Assembly: GCF_030867095.1 (NCBI RefSeq)
Contig: NC_081828.1
Location: 219,449,978 to 219,513,977, forward strand
Source of the DNA: Alligator mississippiensis
Lineage: Eukaryota; Chordata; Crocodylia; Alligatoridae
Direction of reading: 5' to 3'
DNA: 64,000 bases
Part shown: piece by piece, positions 46,900 to 59,035 of the stretch
Layout of the letters: each line of letters starts with the position of its first letter
Numbering within the stretch: the stretch's first letter is position 1
Translations under genes and position numbers: made by a program
Notes under the pieces: generated by a model
What the model saw: only the letters and a program-made list of their open reading frames with translations
What the model was told of the DNA's origin: nothing
Databases searched by the model: none

Positions 46900-48075
46900 A
46901 GGAGCACACGCCCCACCCACTCTTCACCCACACACATATATCATATGATCCCCAGCCCCACACACTACACATACACCATACAGCCCCCCATGTTCCCACA
47001 CATACCCCACACACATATATATCCCACTACCCCACACATACACCCCACGACCCCCATACACACCATACATCCTTCACACACATTGTTTTACAGTTTCATA
47101 GTTGGTCGGGTCAGAAGGGACCTGATTAGATCCTCAAGTCCGACCCCCTGCCATGGGCAGGAAAGAGTGCTGGGTTCAGACGACTCCGGCAAAGTGTTTA
47201 TCTAGCCTCCTTTTAAAGACCCCCAGGGTAGCAGCGAGGACCACTTCCCCTGGAAGTTGGTTCCGGATCCTAGCCGCCCTGACTGTGAAGTAGCGCCTCC
47301 TGATGTCTAGTCTGAATCTGCCCTCTGTCAGTTTATGCCTGTTGTTCCTTGTTACTCCCAGTAGTGCTTGGGGGAACAGGGACTCTCCCATTGCCTGCTG
47401 GTCCCCCTTGGCCAGTTTATAGTCAGCCACCAGATCCCCTCTCAGCCACCTCCTGTGGAGGCTGAACAGGTTCAGATCCCATAGCCTCTCCTCATAGGGC
47501 CTGCCCTGCTGGGTTCAAATATATCATACAACCACCCTGCCCCCCACCCCCCACACACACACCTACCGCCCCACTCGCCACCCATTCCCCTACACTTGCC
47601 CCATACCACACATACATACCCCACAATCCCCCACCCTCTACACATGCCCACTATGCAGCCAACACCACACTAACACCCCACAACACACACCACACACATG
47701 CACACATATATCCCACAACCCACCACATCCACACACACATCCCACACCATGCACACATATACCCCGATGCATATCATGCATCATCCCACACATACTACCC
47801 ACCCTCACACACCCCCACATCACACCCCCGCCAAACCAAATATACACCCCAGAACCCAACACATGCACCCCACTCCCACAAACACTTCATCACAAATACC
47901 TCCATAACCCATCCCACACACACCCTTCCACCCCAAACACACCCACCCCCATATACATCCCACACCACACACACATAAACCCAACACACCCCACAACTAC
48001 CCCCTCACACACCCCACATCCAACCCTGCACACCTCACACACTCCTATATACACCCCCATATCCCCCACACAGTA
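46900..48075. repeat. CA/C-rich low-complexity array, interrupted by CR1
   Basis: Long stretch of CACACA, CCCACACC, ACATATACCCC and similar words on the plus strand (46900-47090 and 47517-48075), almost without G. Open frames across it (PTTP/HTHTP-type repeats) are composition artefacts. Confidence 0.88.
47091..47516 (-). mobile_element. Antisense CR1 3' fragment inside the CA-rich array
   Basis: Begins with inverted tail 'agtttcatagttgg' and carries the inverted C-terminal coding end (GVTRNNRHKLTEGRFRLDIR on the minus strand, open from 47430 to 47176). 5'-truncated near 47516. Confidence 0.92.
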
Positions 48076-51000
48076 AACAAGAGGAAGACTTTATTTAGGA
48101 CTATTATGCAGTCATCTCTAGATGCACTACTCAGACACACACAAATCAGGACAGAAATATTTTTAAAAATAAATTTAGAATATATTATCATAGATGTTTG
48201 ATTTTTAATATATGATTTGTTTTTTTCTCTGTAATTTGTTAAAATGGTATCCTTTGAAAGATGTTGCGTGGCCCTTGATAGTTAACCAGAACTCATTAAC
48301 TAGCCTTCCAGCCAAAATAATTGCTCACCCCTGATGTAAATCCATCTGTATGAGGTTGGAGATTTTTGAGGGAGGCAGCAGTGTTGGGTCCTTCCCTTCC
48401 TAACACAGACATTCGTTCATTAACAATGTTCTGTACTTTTAGCAAAGACATCCTTAACTTTCTCTCTCAGTACAACATTGTCGTTCCCCCCTCCTGGCAG
48501 CACTTACAGGCAGGGAAGGGAGAAGGGGGGAAGAGTCCCAGAAAAAGGGAGGGGAAAAGGAACAAAAGAAGGAAGGGGTCACATTTAAACATGTATGAGT
48601 GGAAGAACTGAAAGAATGCCTGCAGCCTCCTCACTTTGCTCGTCACCGTGTGCTCCAGCCCTCACACACAGGGCAACACACTCAAGTTACAGTTTCCCCC
48701 TGCTCAGGCTCACACCTCCCACCCACTACTGTGGTTTTCTAGCAACCTTTTCCAAACTTCCCTGAACAATAAACAGCGTCCAGTAAAAAATTCAACACCT
48801 GAGTGCAGGCTCCCAGAAGCACTTGCCCCAGGGCCTCCTAATGAGACCCCTGCCAGGGTTTTCCTGTTCTGAATCCATGACTGGTTAACATGAAACACAG
48901 ACTGACCCCGTGCCCAGGGGAGTGTGATCACAGCTAAAGCACAGGGTCCCACTCATCTTACTTATCCTCCTCCTGCCCACCCCCCCCCCGCCCACTCAGC
49001 TGCCTGAGCACTAACTTTGTAGCTGACTGGTTTTTTTCATAACTAGATGCCTATTTTTGCTGAATGATAATTATACATCTGTATGATCTAAATTCGTTGC
49101 ACAATTAGCTAGGTAATAAGAAGAGATACAGCATTTCAGAGGCCATGTGTGGCAGAAAACAGGCCTATTTCACAGCTCCTACCTCCAAGGGGATTTCCTT
49201 AACAACGAAGCTAAGGGAAGACGGAAAAAGCTCTGCACTCATCGTGGAGAGATACACCTGGACTTCAGTACCATTTCTGACATGGTCCCACCTGCCATTT
49301 GAAAGGAACAAGTGAAGAGGGTGATTCAATATTCAGGCACCCAACTTGAGATGGTTTTAAAGGACCTGTTTTCAAAGGAGAGGTTAACCTTAGTGCTCAG
49401 GTGCTTCTCAGAACCAGGTTCCTTCCAAAAGCTGTCAAGCAGGCATCCAAACTCACTAGCTAGTTTTGAAAATCTTGATAATAAAGTGCCCAGAACAATC
49501 CTAAGTGCTGTACAAATAATAACTGTTAGGGATGAGCAGCAGATGATGAGCATTTCCAGTGCATTCATGCCCAGTAAAAGCTGCTCTCTAGATATCATAG
49601 ACTTCTTTCAAGCACAGAAACAAGAGCATACCTTGGTGCTGGTGACACTGTTTGGAGTAGCTGTGTTCTGCCTGCAGAGTCTGCTCCAAGCTGCACCCCA
49701 CAGTAGTGGGGTTTCATGGAGGAGTTCAACTCTTATACACTTCTGTCTATTTATAAATCAGTTTCAGATTCTAGTCTGTAGGACATTAACTAGAGCTGCT
49801 AAATGGAACCAGGCCATGGGACTGAGAACTTGATTGCTCAGCAACTCCACTTACAGGAAAACTATCTGGGGGGTGGAGGGAGAGCACTGTTTTCTCAGCT
49901 GAGCAAGTCAGGAGGTTCCTGCACAAGGAGGGGCTGTACCTGCTGTGCTGTCCCTAGGGATTCACCCCCTGGGGGTCTGGACAAAGGGGGTCTCTAAGTA
50001 CCCACTTACACCCATTCCCACAGTGCCTGTCTTCAAGAAAGGTTGAGCTTGTCACTACCAGAACCTGACAGCCGGAGGCTTTGCACTGCAGCGGCATGCT
50101 TGCTACCTGGTAAGGTAAGAGTGACTGAGGCCTCAGAGATTCATGGTGGTCCCATTCTCATTCTGTTGGGCTCACATCCCCTTTTAATGAACGTTTCAGT
50201 ACTCTACAAAATGCCATGTTACCAAAAACCCATGCCTGTGCAGCATTTAGAAACAAGACTGGAGCCTGTCTATGACCAGAGACCAATTGCAAGTTCAGAC
50301 GCAGAACTGAGGGACAGTTTCCATTTCCCTCATGATGACCCTTTTTCTACAACAAACACAAGTACACTTCCCATGGTCCTCCATTTCCTCTTAGAAAGCA
50401 AAGTACCCCTACCATCCAAGTCAGATAGGGTGTGGACCAGGTCTGTAGCCCAACTTTTTATTGATTAGACCCAAAGCACAAGAATGTGCACTGGTCTCTA
50501 TACCTATCTACACCCAATATTTGTGTGTGGCTTATTTTAATAGATGTTCTCTGATTGGTGTTATTCATATATCTTTATTTCACTGGGACGTTGGGAACTG
50601 GACTGAACCAGTTCCAGTATGGACTTAGAAGGTAACAATTAGCTGGAGTCTGTGTCCTTGTGCGAAGTACACTTCTGGGAGAGAGGATATCTTGTCTCTC
50701 ATCCTCACCTTCTGGGAATGCTCTATTTCTAGTTCTGTTTCTTGCACGGCGCTGTAATGTCTACAAAGGTTTGCTCTGAAACAGGCTTTGGGGCCTCCTT
50801 TAGCCCCTCTTGTACAGCTTTGTATAAGGTCCCTGAAAAGGGCCAGGGCAGACAGGAGGTGAATGAAGACACATGGCTCTTTTGACAGGGTTCTAGCTGA
50901 CTACATACAACTCAGATCTCAGCAAAAAGCAACAAAGCAGTTGTTACATTTAGATGCTATTAGGCACTCTAAAAAAGCAATTATTTGTGCTTAGCCTGGC

Positions 51001-51326
51001 CTAATTGGAGTAGCTTAAATAGATTCTTATTCTACTTTCCCAGGCTACTGTTTATGATTTAAATTAGAGTGTATTGGTTCTTGATAGGACAGGAGTGTAA
51101 GCATATACTATTCATGACTTGGTTTGCAGTCTATGCCAGTCAGTGTGGTTTGACAGTCACTGACTGCATCTACAGCCTACAGCAAGACATGGGCCTGAGG
51201 AGTGGATGAAGACTAGGAAGATCTGGTAGGAAGCTGGTGGCATGGGATGAGCAAGCCACCTTGGTTAGCTGGTTGACAATAGCCAGGATGGTCACGTTCC
51301 CCTTGGACACATCCTATTCTACAATG
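48076..51326. other. Unassigned 3.2 kb; no gene supported
   Basis: Open frames at 49312-49833 (173 aa) and 50043-50468 (141 aa) show no family motif, no obvious splice context and mixed composition. The segment near 49340-49440 ('gcacccaacttgagatgg', 'gtgctcaggtgcttctcagaa') has the look of an old dispersed repeat. I see no CR1, LTR or CpG island. Confidence 0.45.
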
Positions 51327-51815
51327 AAATCATAGAATCAAGCAGTCATAGAAAATGAGCATTGGAAGGGACATCAAGAGGTTATGTAGTCCAACCCCCA
51401 CTTGAAGCAGAACCATCCCCAATGGTATCAACCCAGCTGAGGCTTGTCTAGCTGGGTCTTAAACACCTCCAAGCATACAGAATCCACCACCTCTTTGGGT
51501 AACCTATTCCTGTACTTTACTACCCTTAGGGTGACAAAGTTTTTTTTCCCCAATATCCAACCTAAACTTCCCTTGCTGCAACTTGAGCCCATTGCTCCTT
51601 GTTCTGTCATCTGCCCCCACTGAGACCAGTCCAGCTCCATTCTTTTTGCAGCCCCCCAGCAGGGAGGTGAAGGCTGCTATTCAATCTCCCTCGGTCTTCC
51701 CTTCTGCGGACTAAATGAGCCCAGTTCCCTCAGCCTCTCCTCACAAGTCATGTCCTGCAGCTCCCAAACCATTGTTGCCTTCCACTAGAGTGTCTCCAAT
51801 TTTTCTACATTGCAA
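51327..51815 (-). mobile_element. Old antisense CR1 3' fragment
   Basis: Starts 'aatcatagaatcaagcagtcatagaaaatg', the inverted CR1 tail, then the inverted 3' UTR and C-terminal coding remnant ('ttgtctagctgggtcttaaacacctcc', 'ctcctcacaagtcatgtcctgcagctcc'). More diverged than the other copies. Confidence 0.85.
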
Positions 51816-52110
51816 CATAGAATTTTTACACATTATTTCAGCTGCAGGGCTGCTTAATATGTTTTGGTGAGCTGGGGAGGGCTGCAAGGTAGCCCCACCC
51901 CCTGGTCACCATATTGGGACTGAAAGTCCTTCCCCTAGCTGCAGACCTTTGCCACCAGAAGTCCCTTCCCTTGATCAAAGAAGCACTCCATTTGGGAGGG
52001 AGGGGTTGTCATCTGAGCCAGAAAAAAACAAAATCACACACTAAAAGTCAAGCATGTAGTGTATATAGAGATGACTACATAACAGGTCAAAAATAAAGTC
52101 TTATTCTTGT

Positions 52111-52114
<4 letters not shown>

Positions 52115-52156
<42 letters not shown>
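52115..52156. repeat. (TG)n microsatellite
   Basis: About 21 uninterrupted TG units, ending 47 bp before LTR1-C. Confidence 0.96.
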
Positions 52157-52157
<1 letters not shown>

Positions 52158-52203
52158 TGGGCTATGTGCATGTGGAGTTTGTGAGGGGATGTGGCTGTGT
52201 GGG

Positions 52204-53351
52204 TGTTGGTTACAAAGGACCAACTCACAGGATCATCATAAAATTCTAGTTTATTAGACGGATGCAAAAGTCAGATTATAAACCTTGGGGATGATCCCCT
52301 CAAGAACACACACTTTCATGCACAGACACACACACTCACATTAGCTAGCTATGAACACTAAGCACCGGTGTCAAGACATACCTATTCTCAAACAGTGGAG
52401 TCCACCGTCAACGGTCAGTTGAGGCTTCTTTCAGTGCGATGTTGCTTCAGAAGGGGGTTGCCGGCCGGTCCTTCTGGCTCAGCAGGCAGGGTGCTGGTCA
52501 GGTCAAAAAGAGGGCACCATTGGGGGTCATTCTTCTCTGCCTTTTATCCCTGACTGGCATACTTTGGTGAACCCAATTTTTGGGCTTACCCAATCCAGGG
52601 GTCATTGACCTCATGGGATGGCCCCCTTTGTGGTTGCTGGATGGCAGCTGTCAGCCTCAGGGGTCACGTCTACAGGCATGTGCAGTCTCAGGAGTCTGTT
52701 GATGAAGTTTGATTAATTCACTGCTGTGATGAATAGGGCTCTGGGGGCAGTTGATCAGGGGAGGGTATTCAGTCCCAAGAGTTGGTCTTTCGTGTTGATT
52801 AATTCAAACCAGGGCTTCTGTACCTTTAATAGCGATGTTTCCAGGAGTTCCTGGCTCCATATTGATCCTTTCCTCTCCTTAGTCTGTGGTTTTATAAGTG
52901 TTAATTACCACTCATTATTTGTTAACCTGTCTAGCTACCGTGTTACGGAATCAGTCAATATTCGTTCAAGGACCTGCTCCATACAGAGAAGCCACGTTTG
53001 GGTTCCTGCGCTTGTTGATGTTGTTACATGGTACAACTTCCTTTTAAAATTAAAGTACATTTGTTACAAAGTTAAAAAGCATAAAATATAAAACATAAAA
53101 GGGTGAAATGCCATGGCACATTTAACAAATACACCAAATGCAATGGGGGCGGGGAGGATACATACTGATGCAGAATACTATTTTATACCCATAAAAGCAT
53201 CTACAAACTGTATTTTTATTACAAGCACACCTTATATTCTATTAAATATATATATATAATAAAAGAAGAAGAAGGAGGAAGAAGGAAAAGATAGAAAAGA
53301 AGAAGCATCTCCAACAGGGGGCAAATACTGCAAAAGGGGCTTTTTGCCACA
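52204..53351 (-). mobile_element. Solo LTR, family LTR1, copy C
   Basis: Plus-strand start TGTTGGTTACAAAGGACC and end CTTTTTGCCACA. On the minus strand it is colinear with copies A and B ('gaattttatgatgatcc', 'ccaatttttgggcttacccaatccagggg' in inverted order). Flanks TGGG (52200-52203) and TGGA (53352-53355) match at three of four bases. It is more diverged and slightly longer, so probably an older copy or a sister subfamily. Confidence 0.82.
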
Positions 53352-53514
53352 TGGAGGGGTTTCACACTGGGGGCGACCAGGCAAAAAAGGTTTCTTGCTA
53401 CATGGCGGGGCTTAGGGTATGTTGCGGAGTGTGTGTATATGGGGGTTTGTGGGAACAGGCTGTGAGTGTGTGGGGTCTGTGGGGTGTGGGAGAGGGTGCA
53501 GGGTGTCGGGACCC

Positions 53515-54125
53515 TGCCCACACACTCCCCGCCCCATGGCGCACAACTCCTGCTGCCAGCAGCAGCAGCAGCAGCAGCAAGCTGAGGCTGTCAGGGCATG
53601 CGTGATGCTGCTCCTCCGTAGTGCACAGCTTCAGGCAGTGCTGCACATGGCAGCAAGGAGTGCAGCCCGGCCAGCACACCTTCATCATGTGGTGCTTCCT
53701 ACCACACACATGTAGCTCCTGCCATTCATACACTATCAGAAAGAAGCCCCATGTGTTGGAGCCAACTGCCTTCCACACTCCCTGCCACCATGGAAGCAGG
53801 GGGACTTGGTGGGGAAGGCAGCTTCCCCCTGCTCCACTTCCAGTGGAGTCCTGGCAGGTGCACTTGGTGGGGAAGGCAGCTGGCTCCATTGTGCAGGGCT
53901 TCCCAGTGAGTGCAAGGAGCTGCATGTGTATGACAGGGAGCATCAGGTGATAAGGCCGGCTGGTCGGGCTGCGCTCCTTGCTGGCATATGCAGTGCTGGC
54001 CGTAGCCACATGTCCCTGGGCAACAGAGCCACAAGTGCCCTGTCGGCCGCTGCCTTTTGCTGCTGCCAGCAGGGCCTTTGTGCTGGGAGTGGGGGGGCGG
54101 TGTGGATGGTCCCCACACACCCCCA
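53515..54125. mobile_element. GC-rich fold-back element, about 600 bp
   Basis: Left arm (about 53515-53790) and right arm (about 53850-54125) are imperfect reverse complements over most of their length. For example 'ggagtgcagcccggccagc' near 53659 pairs with 'gctggtcgggctgcgctcc' near 53960. A CAG trinucleotide run (53559-53578) lies in the left arm. No transposase. Open frames on both strands are shadows of the palindrome. It may be related to 39896-40800, but terminal motifs are lost. Confidence 0.75.
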
Positions 54126-54221
54126 CCCTCCCTCACAACCATACCCTGCCCACCTGATCTCCACGCTCCCACTGGGCACAGCCTTTGCACTCCGACCAGC
54201 CCCATCCTCATGCTCCCTGCC

Positions 54222-55567
54222 CTCGGCAAAGTCTTTGAAAAAATTATCAAGGTTCACATTTGTGAGAACCTGGCAGGACAAATTATGCTGAGGGGAAACC
54301 AGCACGGGTTTGTGGCAGGCAGATCGTGCCTGACCAATCTAGTCTCTTTCTATGACCAGGTTACGAAACGCCTGGACACGGGAGGAGGGGTGGATGTAGT
54401 ATACTTAGACTTCAGGAAGGCCTTCGATACGGTGTCCCACCCCATACTGGTGAACAAGTTAAGAGGCTGTGACTTGGATGACTACACAGTCCGGTGGGTG
54501 GCAAATTGGCTAGAGGGTTGTACCCAAAGAGTCATGGTGGATGGGTCGGTCTCGACCTGGAAGGGTGTGGGCAGTGGGGTCCCGCAGGGTTCGGTCCTTG
54601 GGCCAATACTCTTTAATGTCTTCATCAGCGACTTGGACGAGGGAGTGAAGTGTACTCTGTCCAAATTTGCAGATGACACAAAACCGTGGGGAGAAGTGGA
54701 CACGCCGGAGGGCAGGGAACAGCTGCAAGCAGACCTGGACAGGTTGGACAAGTGGGCAGAAAACAACAGGATGCAGTTCAACAAGGAGAAATGCAAAGTG
54801 CTGCACCTAGGGAGGAAAAATGTCCAGCACACCTACAGCCTAGGGAATGACCTGCTGGGTGGCATGGAAGTGGAAAGGGATCTTGGAGTCCTAGTGGACT
54901 CCAAGATGAACATGAGTCAGCAGTGTGAGGAAGCCATCAGAAAAGCCAATGGCACTTTATCGTGCATCAGCAGATGTATGACGAATAGGTCCAAGTTGGT
55001 GATACTTCCCCTCTATCAGGCTCTGGTCAGACCACAGTTGGAGTACTGCGTGCAATTCTGGGCGCCGCACTTCAAGAGGGATGTGGATAACCTGGAGAGG
55101 GCCCAGAGAAGGGCCACTCATATGGTTAAGGGCCTGCAGACCAAGCCCTACGAGGAGAGACTAGAGAAACTGGACCTTTTCAGCCTCTGCAAGAGAAGGT
55201 TGAGAGGAGACCTTGTGGCTGCCTATAAGTTCATCATGGGGGCACAGAAGGGAATTGGTGAGTATTTATTCACCAAGGCGCCCCCGGGGGTTACAAGAAA
55301 TAATGACCACAAGCTATCGGAGAGCAGATTTAGATTGGACATCAGGAAAAACTTCTTCACAGTTCGAGTGGCCAAGGTCTGGAATGGGCTCCCAAGGGAG
55401 GTGGCGCTCTCCCCTACCCTGGGGGTCTTCAAGAGGAGGTTGGATATGCATCTAGCTGGGGTCATCTAGATACAGCACTCTTTCCTGCCTATGCAGGGGG
55501 TCGGACTTGATGATCTATTGAGGTCCCTTCCGACCCTAACATCTATGAATCTATGAATCTATGAATC
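54222..55567 (+). mobile_element. CR1, 5'-truncated, with open RT reading frame
   Basis: Starts inside the RT domain and is open without a stop to 55469, about 415 codons. Motifs are [55 protein letters not shown], intact FADDT (near 54665-54685), CKVLHLGRKN and FRLDIRKNFFTVRVAKVWNG. The 3' UTR and tail ATGAATCTATGAATCTATG end near 55567. It lacks the endonuclease, so it cannot move by itself, but it is among the least decayed copies here. It is close to 59036-62040. Confidence 0.93.
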
Positions 55568-55789
55568 TTGCCTAGCTGCAGCTTCTCCCCTGCTGCAGAA
55601 CAGCCCTCCCCCCTGCCTCCTCACACTCATCACTTCCCTATTTGGTGCCCAGAGCAAGCACTGCAGCAGGGAGACAAATTGGAACTGCTAGAGGCCAAGG
55701 AAGCCAAGCTGGTTCCTCGGCAGCTTCAGCATTGGTGGCAGCAGCCCTGCCCAAAATTTGTGTTTTGTTTGAATTAGGTCTTTCCATGC

Positions 55790-55922
55790 ACCAGGGTAGG
55801 AGTGAGGTGTGTGGGTTGGGAAGAGTACAATTTATTGGTGGTTTCCCATGGGCCAGATGGAATTGCCTGGCAGGCTGGATCTGGCCCATGGTCCATATTT
55901 TGCCTGCCTCTGGTATACATTC
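55790..55922. mobile_element. hAT-like element end fragment
   Basis: 'ggctggatctggcccatggtccatattttgcctgcc' resembles the right terminus of 39896-40800 ('ggctatattttgcccatgcctg'). Confidence 0.5.
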
Positions 55923-55924
55923 TT

Positions 55925-57400
55925 TCTGTAGTGGGGGGCCCAAAACTGGATATAGGGCTCCAGATGTAGCCTCATCAGTGCTGAATAGAGGGAAAGAATC
56001 AATTCCTTTGATCTGCTTCTACCAATGCAGCCTGTGGCGGGCTAGTAGAGGGTGCTCCTGCATTGAGCTACCCACCTCACTGCTCCTGACCAACTTCAAG
56101 GCTCCAAGTGAATCCCAGGTGGCACCACCTGTCTGGCCGACCTCCTTCCTGGAGCACACCTGCAAACTTGGAAGTAACGCTGCCACCACCCAGAGTCTAG
56201 ACTGCTTTTGGTCCTGTGCCCTCTGGGAAACACAGGCCTGGTAGTCCTTGAGAGTACTTGACCCATTGCAAGAACTTGGGGTGCTTTCCTCAGTCTGAAA
56301 CACAAATAGTGAGCCTTTAGTTAGCTGAACCAGGAGGACTCCAAGGTCTCCCATGCTAGGTACAAAGGAGAACTTGATTGGTTACAAGAAGTAGGTTTGG
56401 AATAGGGTACAGGGTAGAGCAGTACCAGAGAAATACCTTAGAGCAAACAGTGACATAGTAGCTTTTGATCACACATCTGAGTTATTCCAAGCTATATATC
56501 CAGTTAGATCTCAGGTAGCTTACTCACAAGTATCATCCAGAGGCAGGTGGAGATTTCCTCTGGATGCAGGCAGTTCATTGACCATGAGTTTCAAGAGAGA
56601 GAGAAAGTTCAAATGGTCCAGCTTCTCTGGGAGTTTTCATCAAGGCTACTGCTCTGCCTCCTGTGCAGTCCTTCACTTATACAGCCCTTATGACCTCATT
56701 TACCTGATCCAGTGAAAGCCAGCAACTGTTGATTGCCAAACAACCAATTTGAAATGCATCACTGGTTGCTGGGTAGACTGGCAGGGTCTTTAGCTCCCCC
56801 CCAGTCATGTTGGCATTGCTTAGAAAAATAGGGATTTTAAGTTTCCTACCGAGATACATGATGCCAATCACGTAGGTAGAGGGAGCAGGTTGCCCCCCCG
56901 CCTCAGGAATGTATCCAGCTCAGGTCACAACTCAGGGTTACCTGTAGCAGATGGGGTAGGGGTGTCTGCCCTCTGCAGTGACCATGGTAACCAAATTGTC
57001 AGATAGCAGAGTTTGGGGAGAGACAGACATGGTATTCTGCCACACAGCCCAGGATACCGGTAGCCTTCTTGCCAACAAGGGCACATTGCTGGTTTATATT
57101 CAGCTTCTTGCTCACTGTCACCCCCAAGTCCTTTTCTGCATAGCTGCTGCCCAGCCAATCAGTCCCCAGCCTGCATGGGATTGTTCTGTCCTAAGTTCAG
57201 GACTTTGCACTTGTTCTTATTGAAGCTCATGAGATTTCTTTTGGCTCAGTCCTCCTCTCTCAGAATCCTAGCCCTACCCTCCAGCAAATCTGCTACTCCT
57301 CCAGATTGGTGTCATCTGCAAACTTGCCTCCCATCTTCCAGGGCACTCATGAAGAAAATGAACAAAACTGGCCTTAGGACTAATCCCTATGGGGGTTAGA
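55925..57400 (-). mobile_element. Old antisense CR1 fragment split by LTR2-c
   Basis: Pieces 55925-56032 and 57045-57400 join into one continuous inverted CR1 segment ('gtggggggcccaaaactgg' ... 'gtagccttcttgccaac' ... 'cacccccaagtccttttctgc') when LTR2-c and one CAGCC are removed. No open frame. Confidence 0.85.
56033..57044 (-). mobile_element. Solo LTR, family LTR2, copy c, perfect 5-bp TSD CAGCC
   Basis: Plus-strand ends TGTGGCGGGCTAGTAGAGG...TTCTGCCACA, 1012 bp. Perfect duplication CAGCC (56028-56032, 57045-57049). Minus-strand TATA-like CTGTATAAG near 56683 and a decayed poly(A) site (CAATCAAGTTCTCC) near 56370. It interrupts an old CR1. Confidence 0.93.
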
Positions 57401-58924
57401 TCAGGTGAAAAGGGTCACTTCTGGGTGCTCCTTCTGAGTCTTGGCACTGATGGCTGTCACTTTGGGGTGGACAAGAGAGTTCCATATTCAGAAGATAGAC
57501 CAAAGAGGATTCTGGCACCTTTTTAAATCATCTCATGAGTACTGGGTCTGACTCAAGATTTCTGTTTTTTGGATTGCCATATGGAGAAGGGACTATACCT
57601 GGGGCAGTAAAGCATGAATTCCAGTGCAGATGAGGCCAGAAAGAGGAGGTGGACGTGTAGAAATGGCACTCTGGTCACATGGTGTCTTATTGCAACAGAA
57701 CGCTTTCTCAGAAATGAGAGAGAGATAGGAATTAAAAACCACCTCTGGAAACTAAAACTTGTCTGAGTCTGCATTGGTGGTGGAAGTAGTTGAATGTTGT
57801 TCCTCAAAATGATGCCAAGTGTGCTGGTAGCATTGCCCAGAGCTCAGCACTTTTCTTTACTAGCAAAGTGGTAAGGAGTGCTGTTGGGAGAGATCTGGTA
57901 GGTCCTAAGAACCTAAGGCCCATGGGTGCAGTCAGATCTAGTCTCAAGGGCAGAGAAGAAACACGCAAACCACACAAAGGCATGTTAGGAACCCAAGGAG
58001 GTAAGTCCTGCATGGAAACTCCTCCAGGTTGAAGTCAGAGCTCCCCCAGCTCCACCATGAAGTGGTGATGAAAATGGCACGGTCAGAAACAGGAGTGTTA
58101 GGGTAGCTTGTCCTATTTTATGCTTTAAAGTTGCTGCTGTTTATAGTGATGAATTACAGAATTGTTTAAACTTTTCTTGTATACTCAGCCTAAAGTTCTG
58201 TATAGCCTCATTGTTATCTGAACTTTTCATTTTGCTGGTGTCTGCAATATCAGCTGGCCTGGCCTCTTGCAAGCAGCTTATGGCCTTGAGTTTGCTCGCA
58301 TGATGTTTCTTTCCTTTTCTATCACTGTGAGAAGTTTTTCTAACACAACATAGTAATGGTGAAATGATTGTTAATGAAAAGTGATAAAGGAGACCAATGG
58401 ACAATGTCCAAAGTAAGACACTGGAAGAAGGCCAAATTAAGAGGTGTGCCCAGGATGAGTCTGTTAAACAAAGGAATATGCTGACAGGATAAAACATAGA
58501 CAAGTTGCAGAGAAACCAACCTGAAAGGAAGGGGTCATCAAAAAGGGAACAGAAAGAAAGTTAAGTGGCTCATTGTCATCATCATAAATCCAGTTTTTAA
58601 CACCTATCTGGACTGTCCCAGCCAACAGCACACCCTTTCCTTCAGGAACTGAGTGACTATCTTTTTCTGTTGAGCAGAGTAAAATCTAGGATTGGATGAG
58701 ATCATTGCACTAAGTTTTTTTCCTCTCTCTCTCACTATAGAAACTGCTAAGATAATACTTATTGTACTAGTAAAGTTAGACTTTGATTTTAGGATGCTGA
58801 GTTGTCTGCATTTGTATTTCATGTTACATTTAAGGGTTAATTGTGCTTTATTGATCCCTAAGCACTATCTTCTGGACAGTGGTGATGCTAACAGATAGCC
58901 CAAGAGACAAACCAGACTCCCTTT
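57401..58924. other. No gene supported
   Basis: A minus-strand open frame (58503-58141, 120 aa) has a hydrophobic stretch followed by a basic tail, but no family match, no splice context and no neighbours to support it. Otherwise nothing recognised. Confidence 0.4.
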
Positions 58925-59035
58925 CAGCCAAGCAGGTCCAGGACTGACCAATGGGCCAGATGGACCTAGGGGTAATAATAGTCCATAGCGTGAACATGAG
59001 CTGTCAGTGTGATGCAATAGACAGCAGGGCAAACA

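Noticed and set aside
46945..47205. His/Thr/Pro-rich open frames in the CA-rich array
   Set aside because: Produced by simple sequence, not coding.
49312..49833. 173-aa plus-strand open frame as a gene
   Set aside because: No recognisable motif, includes repeat-like sequence, no splice or promoter support.
58141..58503. 120-aa frame with a hydrophobic stretch as a membrane protein or viral envelope tail
   Set aside because: Hydrophobicity alone is weak evidence; no partner domains or neighbouring retroviral sequence.
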